In this document: positions 53,093 to 61,255 of the stretch, one piece after another
How the letters are laid out: the number at the start of each line of letters is the position of its first letter
Numbering within the stretch: position 1 is the stretch's first letter
Assembly: GCA_030247855.1 (NCBI GenBank)
Contig: JAPDRN010000062.1
Span: 108,090 to 172,089, forward strand
Length of the DNA: 64,000 nucleotides
Source of the DNA: Knufia peltigerae
Taxonomy: Eukaryota; Ascomycota; Eurotiomycetes; Chaetothyriales; Trichomeriaceae
Reading direction: 5' to 3'
The notes under the pieces: model-generated
What the model saw: the letters and a program-made list of their open reading frames with translations, nothing else
Databases searched by the model: none
Told to the model about the DNA's origin: nothing
Program-made: the position numbers and the translations under genes

Positions 53093-54979
53093 ATGACTTC
53101 TGCAAAGCTAGCAGTCGCTTCCAAAAGGCTACCGTACAATGGCCCGACTTATACTCATACTCACTCTCAGCTGGGGAGCCTGACAGGTCGCTCCGTCACT
53201 TCAAACCATTTCGGAGGATCATCCACACCATCCGAGACGGTACAATTTCGTTCCATCCCGTACGCTACAGTCCCAAAGCGTTTTGCCGCCTGTGAGATGC
53301 TGACCGACATACCTCCCGATTTCGATGGACGTCCACATCGTGATTTCACTCAATTCGGCGCAGCATGTCCTCAGGTTGCGGCAATGAGTGCTACCTGGTT
53401 TGAATCATACGGCGGTCCTTTGCCAGATGACCACGGGATAGATTTTGATGAGTTTACTTGTCTCACAACGACGATTTCGGTACCACAACAACACCTGGTC
53501 GGCCTGGAAGAGAGGAAATATCCAAAACCACTGCCGGTGATGCTCTATGTCCATGGCGGTGGAGCACAAGAAGGTGTGGGCAGTGTGGACGGTCTCCATT
53601 CGAACTCTCCACTGGCAGCATACGCTTCTTCGATATCCATGCCGGTCATTACTGTCAATATTGGATACCGTCTCGGCTGGTTCGGTAGCATGGTCTGCCA
53701 GGATATGTTGGAGGAGTACAAGTCCGACCCCGATCCAAGTCCACACGGACCTTTCAACCATTTCATCCAAGACCAGCGTGCTGCTTTCTGGTGGATCCAC
53801 CAGTTCATTGGTGGCTTCGGCGGAGATGCATCAAATATCACCGCATTCGGTGAGTCGGCAGGAGGTATTTTCCTGGTTTACCATATCACAGGATCTACCG
53901 AAAAGCTGTTCAATCGTGCCATCATTCAATCAGGAAACGTGCTAGGCCATCTACCTTTCGAGCAAAAGGAGCTAGAATATCAGGGTTTGTTGAAGACGTT
54001 CAACATCACTGGGTCAACAGCTCAAGGAAGACTGGAGCAGATCAGGCAAATCCCTGCGGATGACTTGATCAAGTATCCTGGAGCCCACATCTTTCCATTG
54101 GTCGATGGCATCCCAGGAGTAGACGTACCGAAGCCTCTCTTTGCACGTGGACCGGTGACATACACTCGCCAAACGGCATTGATCCAGTCGTGTGAATGGC
54201 TGGAAGAGCTTGTGGTTGGTGACGATTTCTGGGAAGGATACGTATTGACGGATCGCATTCGTTCTGCCACCGCACCGGCATTTGTGACGGTTATGTTGTC
54301 GACGTTTCCTCAAGCCGAGGCCGTAAAACTTCTCGAGGCCTACGACATGCCTAGCACGGTTGAATCTGCGGTGAGTATCGATCAGAACCTCTTCTTGCGC
54401 AACCTGACCCACCTGCTCGGCGACATCATGTTCTCGGGATTGATCCAACGGCTCACGACCACTCTCGGGCGCGACCATGAGAGGCGGAAAGTCTACCGAT
54501 ACTCGTTCGGCCTGTCGAACCCTTTCTTCGGTTCGGATCACAGTTTCGTGACGGGTCACCACTTTGTAGAGATCCTGTTCGTTTTTCTGACGCTGATGGA
54601 CCGGTATCCCAAGCACCGCGACCATTGGCTGGCCAAGCAAGCGTGCGAGACCGCGAAGCGTTGGATCACGTTTGCGCACGGTCGGGAACCTTGGGACGCG
54701 TACAGGCTCGAAGACGGACAGGACGAGATGCAGGCAAGAATCGCCATCTGTGACGACTTCAAGGGGTGGCACGTCAAGACCCTCGAGGAGGACGAGGAAG
54801 AAAGTACGATGTACCCGGCCGGACCGAGAAGGTACGCGGCGTGGAAAGCGTACAACGAGGCATTGGACGCACTGAGGGAACCGGGTATGAGTGAAGAGGA
54901 AGGTGAGAAGAAAGTGGAAAGTGCCAGGTTCAAAGTTATGATGTACTTGTTGTCGCCGACGAGGAAGGTTGGAGATTGA
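53093..54979 (+). CDS. Type-B carboxylesterase/lipase family protein
   Basis: An alpha/beta-hydrolase of the type-B carboxylesterase (COesterase) family, single exon, 628 residues from the first in-frame ATG (53093, MTSAKLAVASKRLPY). The oxyanion-hole motif YVHGGGAQEGVG, the nucleophile elbow FGESAGG (after GGDASNIT) and NIGYRLGWFGSMVCQDML are clear. The catalytic His is probably in HSFVTGHHFVEILFVF, and an acidic member of the triad lies between. There is no signal peptide, so it is likely intracellular, unlike secreted fungal lipases of this family. The C-terminal 120 residues are charged (EEDEEESTMYPAG) and resemble those of uncharacterised fungal esterases. Substrate cannot be read; a detoxification role would fit the GST and pumps nearby, but they are not tightly clustered. 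Confidence 0.88.
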   Translation: MTSAKLAVASKRLPYNGPTYTHTHSQLGSLTGRSVTSNHFGGSSTPSETVQFRSIPYATVPKRFAACEMLTDIPPDFDGRPHRDFTQFGAACPQVAAMSATWFESYGGPLPDDHGIDFDEFTCLTTTISVPQQHLVGLEERKYPKPLPVMLYVHGGGAQEGVGSVDGLHSNSPLAAYASSISMPVITVNIGYRLGWFGSMVCQDMLEEYKSDPDPSPHGPFNHFIQDQRAAFWWIHQFIGGFGGDASNITAFGESAGGIFLVYHITGSTEKLFNRAIIQSGNVLGHLPFEQKELEYQGLLKTFNITGSTAQGRLEQIRQIPADDLIKYPGAHIFPLVDGIPGVDVPKPLFARGPVTYTRQTALIQSCEWLEELVVGDDFWEGYVLTDRIRSATAPAFVTVMLSTFPQAEAVKLLEAYDMPSTVESAVSIDQNLFLRNLTHLLGDIMFSGLIQRLTTTLGRDHERRKVYRYSFGLSNPFFGSDHSFVTGHHFVEILFVFLTLMDRYPKHRDHWLAKQACETAKRWITFAHGREPWDAYRLEDGQDEMQARIAICDDFKGWHVKTLEEDEEESTMYPAGPRRYAAWKAYNEALDALREPGMSEEEGEKKVESARFKVMMYLLSPTRKVGD

Positions 54980-55191
54980 GACGATGGGTGCGTTGTTGAC
55001 GGATGAGTTGATGTATCTTATCTACATTCGAAGATTGAGAGGATGCGGTACATGGTACTCTTGTTGACGTACGAGCGTCGGTGTCTAGTATTGTCTTCGT
55101 GAAGCGAGAGGTAGGGACTGTTATCTTCTTTAGTCAGCAATATCAGCGAACAGGCGACGATCATCATGAGGTTGTAAATCATCCATCTCAT

Positions 55192-55207
55192 ACTCTCTCT
55201 CTCTCTT
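55192..55207. repeat. (CT)8 microsatellite
   Basis: Uninterrupted CT dinucleotides in an intergenic region; a simple repeat. Confidence 0.8.
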
Positions 55208-55599
55208 TTCCTGCTGGACATCGGTACAGACATGACTCACCTGGCGTAGGAAGAACCTGTCCATGTCAATCAACGTTATGAGCAGTAACTCTGGTTGTTC
55301 CCTGTTGACCGGTGTACTTTATCCGTAGGTGCGGACTTAATATGTCCGATCGACACAATTTGTACCGAGTAAGAATATTTTCCCTCGGCCTCCCAGTTAA
55401 CAAAGTTTATGAAACAGTTATGAAAAGAGATGCCGAGAACTACTTATGGTGAGTGGTAAGTCAAAGAGCTCTGTAACATATATAAAGGGAGGTACTTGGT
55501 AAGAACTTCAAGGGGATTACTTTGTACCATCTTTCATTCCTCGAGCCATTTCATCATCATCTTCATCCATCACCACCATCAACGACACTAACATCGAAC

Positions 55600-55690
55600 T
55601 TTGATAACGTCATTGACCGACAATAACAACATTCGCCAGCCACAACGACGTTGACAGCAATAACAACCTTCGACAACAATAACGATATTG
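55600..55690. repeat. Degenerate tandem repeat of an AATAACAACnnTCGnCA-like unit
   Basis: Three diverged copies of a 25-35 bp unit are visible: GACAATAACAACATTCGCCA, GACAGCAATAACAACCTTCG and GACAACAATAACGATATTGA. They lie in the stretch expected to be the GST promoter or 5' leader, between two TATA-like boxes. Function unknown. Confidence 0.5.
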
Positions 55691-55731
55691 ACGAATCCCA
55701 TCTCACCACGATTCTAGGGGACCTACACCTA

Positions 55732-55738
55732 TATAAAA
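55732..55738 (+). promoter_or_regulatory. Candidate TATA box of GST gene
   Basis: TATAAAA in CCTATATAAAAGTACAG lies 115 bp before the ATG at 55853. A second box, TATATAAA, is at 55479-55486. Position-based prediction. Confidence 0.45.
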
Positions 55739-55852
55739 GTACAGGTATCATAGACCTGCGACTACAGCGATACAGAAACACAGGACTACAGACCTACGCA
55801 CTATACAATCCAGAGCACAGAAACACCGGATATTTTCCTTTTCCCCAACAAA

Positions 55853-56611
55853 ATGCCACCACAGTTGACGATCCACCACCTCCGAGTGTCCCAATCCGAG
55901 CGTATAGTTTGGTTGTGTGAAGAACTTGGGATCTCTTATACCTTGAAGTGTTACGACCGATCACCCCTTTTGGCACCACCCGAACTCGCATCTTTGACTC
56001 CAATGCACACTGCTCCTGTCATGAGCCTTGCTTCGTCCACGACTGAAAAACCACTGAATATTACCGAATCAGGTGCCATCGCAGAGTACATTTTGTCGGT
56101 GTACGGGGGCGACAATTCCGGTCTGGCCCTCGCCCCGACGCACCCCGATTTCCCTCATTACCTTTTTTGGTTTCACTTCGCCAACGGTACCCTCACTCCG
56201 GCGTTGGGTCGGAAAATGTTCATGAGGCTCGCCGACCCCACCCTCGAAAGACCGGTTCATGCTTGGATGGAAGCCGCCGTCACAAAGGCCTTGGTGGCCA
56301 TGGATGACCGTCTGGCGCACACAAAGGCATGGTTGGCAGGCACAGACTTCACCGCGGCCGACGTCATGAACGTTTTTGGAGTCACCACCATGAGGACGTA
56401 TTCACCCGTCGACCTGGCACCGTACCCCAACATTTTGGATTGGTTGAAGCGCGTCGCCGACAGAGAAGCGTACCGTTTGGCCATGGAAAAGGGTGACCCG
56501 GACATGGATTGGAAAAAGGGAATGAGCCCAGAAGGTCCCGACGTGCACGAGGCGTGGAAGGAGGTGGAGAGACAGTCTGGTGTCGTGGAGGTCCCAAAAG
56601 ATAAATCCTAA
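55853..56611 (+). CDS. Glutathione S-transferase
   Basis: A cytosolic GST-fold enzyme of 252 residues, single exon. The N-terminal thioredoxin-like domain runs from LTIHHLRVSQSERIVWLCEE to the glutathione-binding NITESGAIAEYIL (residues about 5-82), with the catalytic Ser most likely in the RVSQSERI loop. The C-terminal all-helical domain has the N-capping-box-like WLAGTDFTAADVMNVF. This matches the fungal GST group that acts on xenobiotics and peroxides. It is not a zeta-class maleylacetoacetate isomerase: the SSCxWRVR signature is absent, so it does not fill the missing step of the homogentisate route. The C-terminal 40 residues are charged and probably flexible. Confidence in the family is high; substrate unknown. 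Confidence 0.92.
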   Translation: MPPQLTIHHLRVSQSERIVWLCEELGISYTLKCYDRSPLLAPPELASLTPMHTAPVMSLASSTTEKPLNITESGAIAEYILSVYGGDNSGLALAPTHPDFPHYLFWFHFANGTLTPALGRKMFMRLADPTLERPVHAWMEAAVTKALVAMDDRLAHTKAWLAGTDFTAADVMNVFGVTTMRTYSPVDLAPYPNILDWLKRVADREAYRLAMEKGDPDMDWKKGMSPEGPDVHEAWKEVERQSGVVEVPKDKS

Positions 56612-56951
56612 GACAATGGGAAGGCAGAATGCGAATGCGAATGCGAATTGTAATGGTGAATGTCATCACGACTGCATAACATCACCTCTTTTTTTTCTTC
56701 TTCTTCCCCATAGTTGAATATCTCATCTCCTTTCGGGTTTGAATGTTGAAAGTAGGATCAACTCGTCTCATACATGATGCATGTCACATACAAATTTCAT
56801 GACCGGTTCAGGCTACGACGGGGAAAAAAACAGAGCCCATTCCGTCCCAAATGCAAGATGAGAGGGGTCATTCCTGTCAAACAACATCCCGACCTTCCTT
56901 CCGCTCATGATTCCCTCGAGTAGACCCGACCTTTGCAAAGTCAGCCCCCTC
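56612..56951. other. Intergenic, convergent 3' ends of GST and nucleoside hydrolase
   Basis: 340 bp. A GCGAAT hexamer repeat (three full copies) lies at 56627-56649, and CT/TTC-rich sequence at 56690-56712. No gene. Confidence 0.5.
56627..56649. repeat. (GAATGC)n hexanucleotide repeat
   Basis: GAATGCGAATGCGAATGCGAATT just beyond the GST stop; a simple repeat in the 3' UTR. Confidence 0.8.
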
Positions 56952-58265
56952 TCAAGTCTCTGGCCCGAATACAGTATCGAGCAAATACTTGGCCGCGAGG
57001 TCCCTCCCCGGACTTTCCATCATCCGGTAGATCCTGTTGCCGGACTTGTTCCCCAACCAGTTCCCCCGGTCGTGGGGGGCCTCGCCGTCGCTGTCCCTCC
57101 GTTTCCTGGGCCGCTTGTCCCCCACCGTCATGCCCCTCGACCACTGGGCCGCCGTCTCGACCCGGATGTCCTCGGGGCTGCGCGGACTGGCCCGCCAGCC
57201 GGGGTCGTCGCGGGTGAGCACGTACCACACGCACAGGGGGTCGTGGAGGGCCAGCGCCGCCCCGTCCCCCTCGTGGCCCGTGTGGAGCCGCTCCATCTTG
57301 TCCAGCATCGGGGTCATGAAGGCCGTCATCCACTGGGCCAGGGGGCTCCCCCGCCCGGCGGGACCCGCCGCCCGGGCGTTGAAGTCCCTCCGGCTGAGCG
57401 TGTGGGACTCGGTGATGTCCAGGCTCATGAGGACGAGCCTGAGCTGTCCCGGCAGCCCCGCCGGGTACGGGGCCAGGTGCTGCGACGGCTCGCCCTCGAT
57501 GGGGACCGGCATGGTCGAGCTCGGCCGGGGGGAGGTCAGGGCGTAGACGCGGGCGGCGGCGAACGGGTCGGCGTACACGTTGAACTCGGCCACGGGCGTG
57601 ACGTTGCCGATGCCGTCGACCGCGCCGCCCATGGTCACGACCTCCCTGCACCGGAGGAACGTCTCCGGGTCCTCGGCGGCCGCGAGCGCAAAGTTGGTCA
57701 GGGGCCCCACGCCGACGAGCGTGACCGTGCCCGGCTCGTGCTCCCGCAGGAGCCTCAGGATCTCCTTGTGCGCCGGCGACGGGCTCGGGGTGAACGACTT
57801 GGCCGGGCCGTCGACGTCGACCTCCGCCGTCGACCTGGCCTGCCTGGTCAGGTCGTCGTCGGGCGGCGGCCGTTCAAACAGGTTCCTCCAGTCCTCCACC
57901 GGCGAGAAGTGGGGGTGGCTGTCGTGCACCCCGGCCAGGCCGTCGACGCCGTGGAAGTAGTCCGCGGACTCGGTCGTCTCCTGGAGCGGTGCGTCGGCGC
58001 CGATGGCGACGATAGGCTTGTGCTTGGTGATGCCTTCGAACCCGAGGGGCATGCCCTGCTCCTTTCTCCACTCCAGCTCCTTTTCCAGCACGTGGAAGAT
58101 GGCCACAACGTTGCGGAGGCAACTCCTCACGTCCACGTTGCCGTGCGTCACCGACACGAGGAGCACCTCGAGATCCTCGGCCTTTGTGGCAAAGGCGAGC
58201 AACATGGCCAGGACATCGTCGCACCCGGGGTCCGTGTCGATGATGACACGGTTTTTTGCAGGCAT
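56952..58265 (-). CDS. Inosine/uridine-preferring nucleoside hydrolase
   Basis: An N-ribohydrolase of the IUNH family that splits nucleosides to base and ribose in purine/pyrimidine salvage. Single exon, 437 residues from the ATG at 58265 (MPAKNRVIIDTDPGCDDVLA). The in-frame ATG at 58319 would add residues (QPIDQSINQPANQP) that simply translate a tetranucleotide repeat, so the later start was chosen. The Ca2+-binding DTDPGCDD, TLVGVGPLTNFALAA, the MGGAVDGIGNVTPVAEFNVY block and the active-site HDP in LALHDPLCVWYVL are all present. The protein is about 100 residues longer than bacterial IUNH (about 310-330), through insertions near residues 120-160 (DDDLTRQARSTAEVDVDGPA) and a C-terminal basic segment (GDKRPRKRRDSDG). 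The gene is much more GC-rich than its neighbours. Confidence 0.92.
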   Translation of the reverse strand: MPAKNRVIIDTDPGCDDVLAMLLAFATKAEDLEVLLVSVTHGNVDVRSCLRNVVAIFHVLEKELEWRKEQGMPLGFEGITKHKPIVAIGADAPLQETTESADYFHGVDGLAGVHDSHPHFSPVEDWRNLFERPPPDDDLTRQARSTAEVDVDGPAKSFTPSPSPAHKEILRLLREHEPGTVTLVGVGPLTNFALAAAEDPETFLRCREVVTMGGAVDGIGNVTPVAEFNVYADPFAAARVYALTSPRPSSTMPVPIEGEPSQHLAPYPAGLPGQLRLVLMSLDITESHTLSRRDFNARAAGPAGRGSPLAQWMTAFMTPMLDKMERLHTGHEGDGAALALHDPLCVWYVLTRDDPGWRASPRSPEDIRVETAAQWSRGMTVGDKRPRKRRDSDGEAPHDRGNWLGNKSGNRIYRMMESPGRDLAAKYLLDTVFGPET

Positions 58266-58329
58266 GGTTGGTTGGTTGGCTGGCTGATTGATTGATTGAT
58301 CGATCGGTTGATCAAGCAATCGATCAAGC
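58266..58329. repeat. Compound tetranucleotide repeat (GTTG / GATT / GATC)
   Basis: GGTTGGTTGGCTGGCTGATTGATTGATTGATCGATCGGTTGATCAAGCAATCGATCAAG-type tract, written here in short form: successive TTGG, GCTG, GATT and GATC units directly upstream of the nucleoside hydrolase start. It may vary in length between strains and lies in the 5' leader. Confidence 0.8.
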
Positions 58330-59175
58330 TTTCTTGGGTGGTGGCGGCGGAAATATTTCTGTCACAGGTGGTCCTGATATCCTAGAGTCTCGTAGATAAG
58401 TCACTTGTCGACGATGCAAACTTTCTTCACCGCCGATACCTGCCTAGGTGTTCGGAAGTAGAATAGGTTACAACGAACAAGTCAGTCAAGTGCAGTTGCA
58501 AATGAAACTTGACTCGGGAAGTCGACCAGATCTCACTTTTGAGGTTTGTGAAATCATTTGTGGAGCGTCGTCGTACTGAGTGACACTTGGTAATCCTCGT
58601 AGTCACAAACAAAACCGAGTGCCACGGAATGCGGAAAAATACTATGTCCGGTAACCGAGTTTCTTCTCCTCGACAAGCAACGGACGGAGTACTACGAGTA
58701 CATATTGATAAACACGAATACTCCGTAGTCATAAGAGAGTCAATCACTGCAATCCGAATGGAAACAATCGTAGGTGTCCTCTAGTTTCACATTTTGAGCA
58801 TCATTTTTGAATCTTTTGAATCTATTGACTTATTCTTCTCTTTTCTGTCATTCTGTTCATACACCAAAAATTGTCAGGCACTGTGCAAAACTATCTCCGC
58901 CTCAGTTAAGAAGGATCCTCGATTTTCCTGGAACGCTCAGTATGCTGTTAAAATGCCACATGATTGTTCTTGCCAGGGACTTTACTCGCCCCGCGGAAAG
59001 AAATTTTGTGATTGGGGTGGTCCTGTTTCGAGTTTCCTACTTGAGGAACAATGCCCGTTTTGCGTTCTTCATGTTCTGCATGATCTCGTACGCATCATCA
59101 TTATATGCTCACGCGTGTGGATTCTTCTGCGCCTACGTGTAGGAGGAGTAGTTGTGAGGCGAGATGGTTTGTCGC
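58266..59175. other. Intergenic, nucleoside hydrolase promoter / SURF4 3' end
   Basis: 910 bp without a gene. It begins with a tetranucleotide repeat (58266-58329) and contains TACTCCGTA at 58719-58727 and GACGGAGTACTACGAGTAC near 58683. Confidence 0.5.
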
Positions 59176-60295
59176 TCAATAAACCTTCTTCTTTTCGTCG
59201 ACACTCAATTGACCGGGTCCCATGTTCACCAACAGAAGCAGTCCACCCATAATAGACAGGATCTGGAAGAAGTCGTATTTGGCAAAGTCCTTGTGAGGGT
59301 GGTTGTGGTGCAGCTGCAATGACAAGTTAGCAATTCGCCTTGGAGGTCAGAGGGGAGATCCGTCACATACCGTCCAGAAGTTGTTGACAAGCACATTGAA
59401 GATACTGAGCAGAACAACCAGGATGATTGCACTAAGCTTCGCTTTGAAGCCGACCACCACCATGACGCAGGCCACGAAACCGACCAGGCTGACAAGCACT
59501 CTCCAGAAGCTCCATTCACCGGCAAAGACAAAGCCAATGAACAAGAAGATCAGGAGAACACGTCCACCGAGCTGAATGTACATCTTCTTGTCCTTCTCGT
59601 CAATGGACGGGAGACCGGCAAACACTCTCTTCTTGACGAAGCTATCCCCAAGCACCATGAGAAGACCGCCAATGACGGAGAGGTTGCGCAGGAAGAAGTT
59701 CAGGTCAAAGATGAGGCCGTATCCAAGGGCCTGAACGACGACAACCGACAACAGACCAGCGACTGCGTACTCTCCATAGCGGCGCATGATGACAAGGGTC
59801 GAGCAAACGGACATGGTGACGACGTTGAAGATCAGGAAGAGATGTGTAATGCCCCAGGGAACTGCCTCACGTGTCAGCACACGCACTTCTTCATCCGCTC
59901 TCTTCTTCTCCCTGGACAAACTCACTGTGTCTAAAGTCTCGGAGGTAGGTGAGTTGGTCACCCCACTGCGTGATAATTCTCACAGCGTCTTCGAGGAAGG
60001 TGACCACGATCAGGAATCGCCCGATGGCAGGGAGGTATCTGTGAATGTCCGTCCAGTTAGATCTTGTGTTCCCAGCGAGCAAGGACGGCTTCAGGATCAG
60101 GTTCAGCTTCCGGCCTGGCTGTACTCACGGTTTCAAGGGCTCTCCCATGGTATTCAGCCAGTCTTCGATCTTGCTTGTTTGTTCTCGGATCTGGTCCAGA
60201 GGACTGGGATCACTCGTGGCATCGGTACTTCTTTGAGAGCTGAACTGGTTGTTCAGGCCCAGGTTATAGCCTGCGGTTCCTCGTATCTGCGCCAT
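59176..60295 (-). CDS. erv29: ER cargo receptor Erv29/SURF4
   Basis: A multi-spanning ER-Golgi cargo receptor that loads soluble secretory proteins into COPII vesicles. Exons on the minus strand are 60295-60129, 60038-59926, 59861-59371 and 59313-59176, giving 302 residues. Landmarks are a cytosolic N-terminus (SKIEDWLNTMGEPLKP), YLPAIGRFLIVVTFLEDAVR, ITQWGDQLTYLRDFRHIPWG (the last three residues come from splicing), HLFLIFNVVTMSVC, LGYGLIFDLNFFLRNLSVIG and the C-terminal GLLLLVNMGPGQLSVDEKKK with VY after it. Lysines at -3 and -4 form a dilysine COPI-retrieval signal, as in the family. The unspliced frame after exon 2 gives foreign residues, so the A|TT join was used. Length matches SURF4 (about 270-310). 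Function is very likely conserved. Confidence 0.95.
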
Positions 60296-61255
60296 GGTGG
60301 GAAGGGCTGTGTCGTCCGGAAGATCAAGGATGAGCTCTCGGTCGGTGGTGGCGGTGGTGGTAGTACGGGAGTGAATGGAGTGATGGTTCCAAGGGGAGGG
60401 AAAGAGTCGAACTGATCAAGGAGAAGAGAAGAAAGGGAGAAATTGCGTGGGGCGGACAAGTGTTTATTCGAATGCTGTCAAGTGTGAGATTGTATTATTG
60501 ACCAGTGGCTCGGATTAATCACGATGAGATTCGCGTTTTGTAGTGGGAGCGCGAGGACCTTTTTTTGAGACTGATGACACTTTATTATTATGGGCTGTGG
60601 GTGCGCGCACAGTTCTCTCTCTCTCTCTGTGCTCTCTCTATTCTTAACACGCTGGCCGTACCAAAACCTGCAGCTGCCGCCCCTCTGCCCATCTCCTGCC
60701 AATCACACATCACCACAATCCCCTGAGACTGAGCCCCTTTAGCTAGACTTCTCTACAGCCACTTTCTCTCCTAACACGTCGATCCGAAGTTACCATCAGC
60801 TTGGTAGACTGTCTGACTGTGACCGCAACGCAAATCCGTATGTCATCGGAGCTGCGACATATCTATTCCTACGTTTCTATTCCTACGAATCACATCAAGT
60901 AGAAACAAAGTGCGGGAACCGAACATGATTTGGATGATTTTCTTTCTTTTTTTAATATTTTCGTTGTTAGTCTGCCATGCCCCTGGGAGTACAAATTGGG
61001 TGTCTTAGGTACAAAAACTCCGGTCCCAGACCCTTTTTCTCTTGCCTTGCAACATCGACCAGTGTCGATGTGCTGTGTGCTAATCAAACAAATGCTCTCT
61101 TCTGAGAGCTGATAGAAAAGAAGAGAAATCAGCACTCGTAGCGCTAACCGTGTGGTGTCGGAAGACGTAGAAGAAGTGTTACCACTGCCATTTGCATCGT
61201 CTCGTCCAAACTCTCAAGCCTCCCACTCAGCGTCCTTCAGTAACGGGTCGGCTTT
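60296..61255. other. Intergenic, SURF4 promoter / unknown gene 3' end
   Basis: 960 bp. It contains a (CT)-rich run at 60614-60628 and T-rich sequence near 60940-60960. Immediately beyond the next gene's stop (61214-61255) lies an in-frame duplicate of its C-terminal codons, described under findings. Confidence 0.5.
60614..60628. repeat. (CT)n microsatellite
   Basis: TCTCTCTCTCTCTCT followed by a second short CT run. It lies about 320 bp upstream of the SURF4 start and is a simple repeat. Confidence 0.75.

Larger units (their letters stand above)
54980..55852. other. Intergenic, carboxylesterase / GST, with repeat-rich leader
   Basis: 873 bp. It contains a (CT)8 run at 55192-55207, two TATA-like boxes (55479-55486 and 55732-55738), and a degenerate CAACAA/CGAC repeat tract at about 55560-55690. 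No gene is supported. Confidence 0.5.

Noticed and set aside
55853..56611. GST considered as the missing maleylacetoacetate isomerase
   Set aside because: It lacks the zeta-class SSCxWRVR signature and lies 30 kb away from the homogentisate genes.
56907..58295. Plus-strand open frame of 462 codons covering the nucleoside hydrolase
   Set aside because: It is the antisense shadow of a GC-rich gene, very Arg/Pro/Gly/Val-rich with no domain, while the minus strand carries full IUNH motifs.
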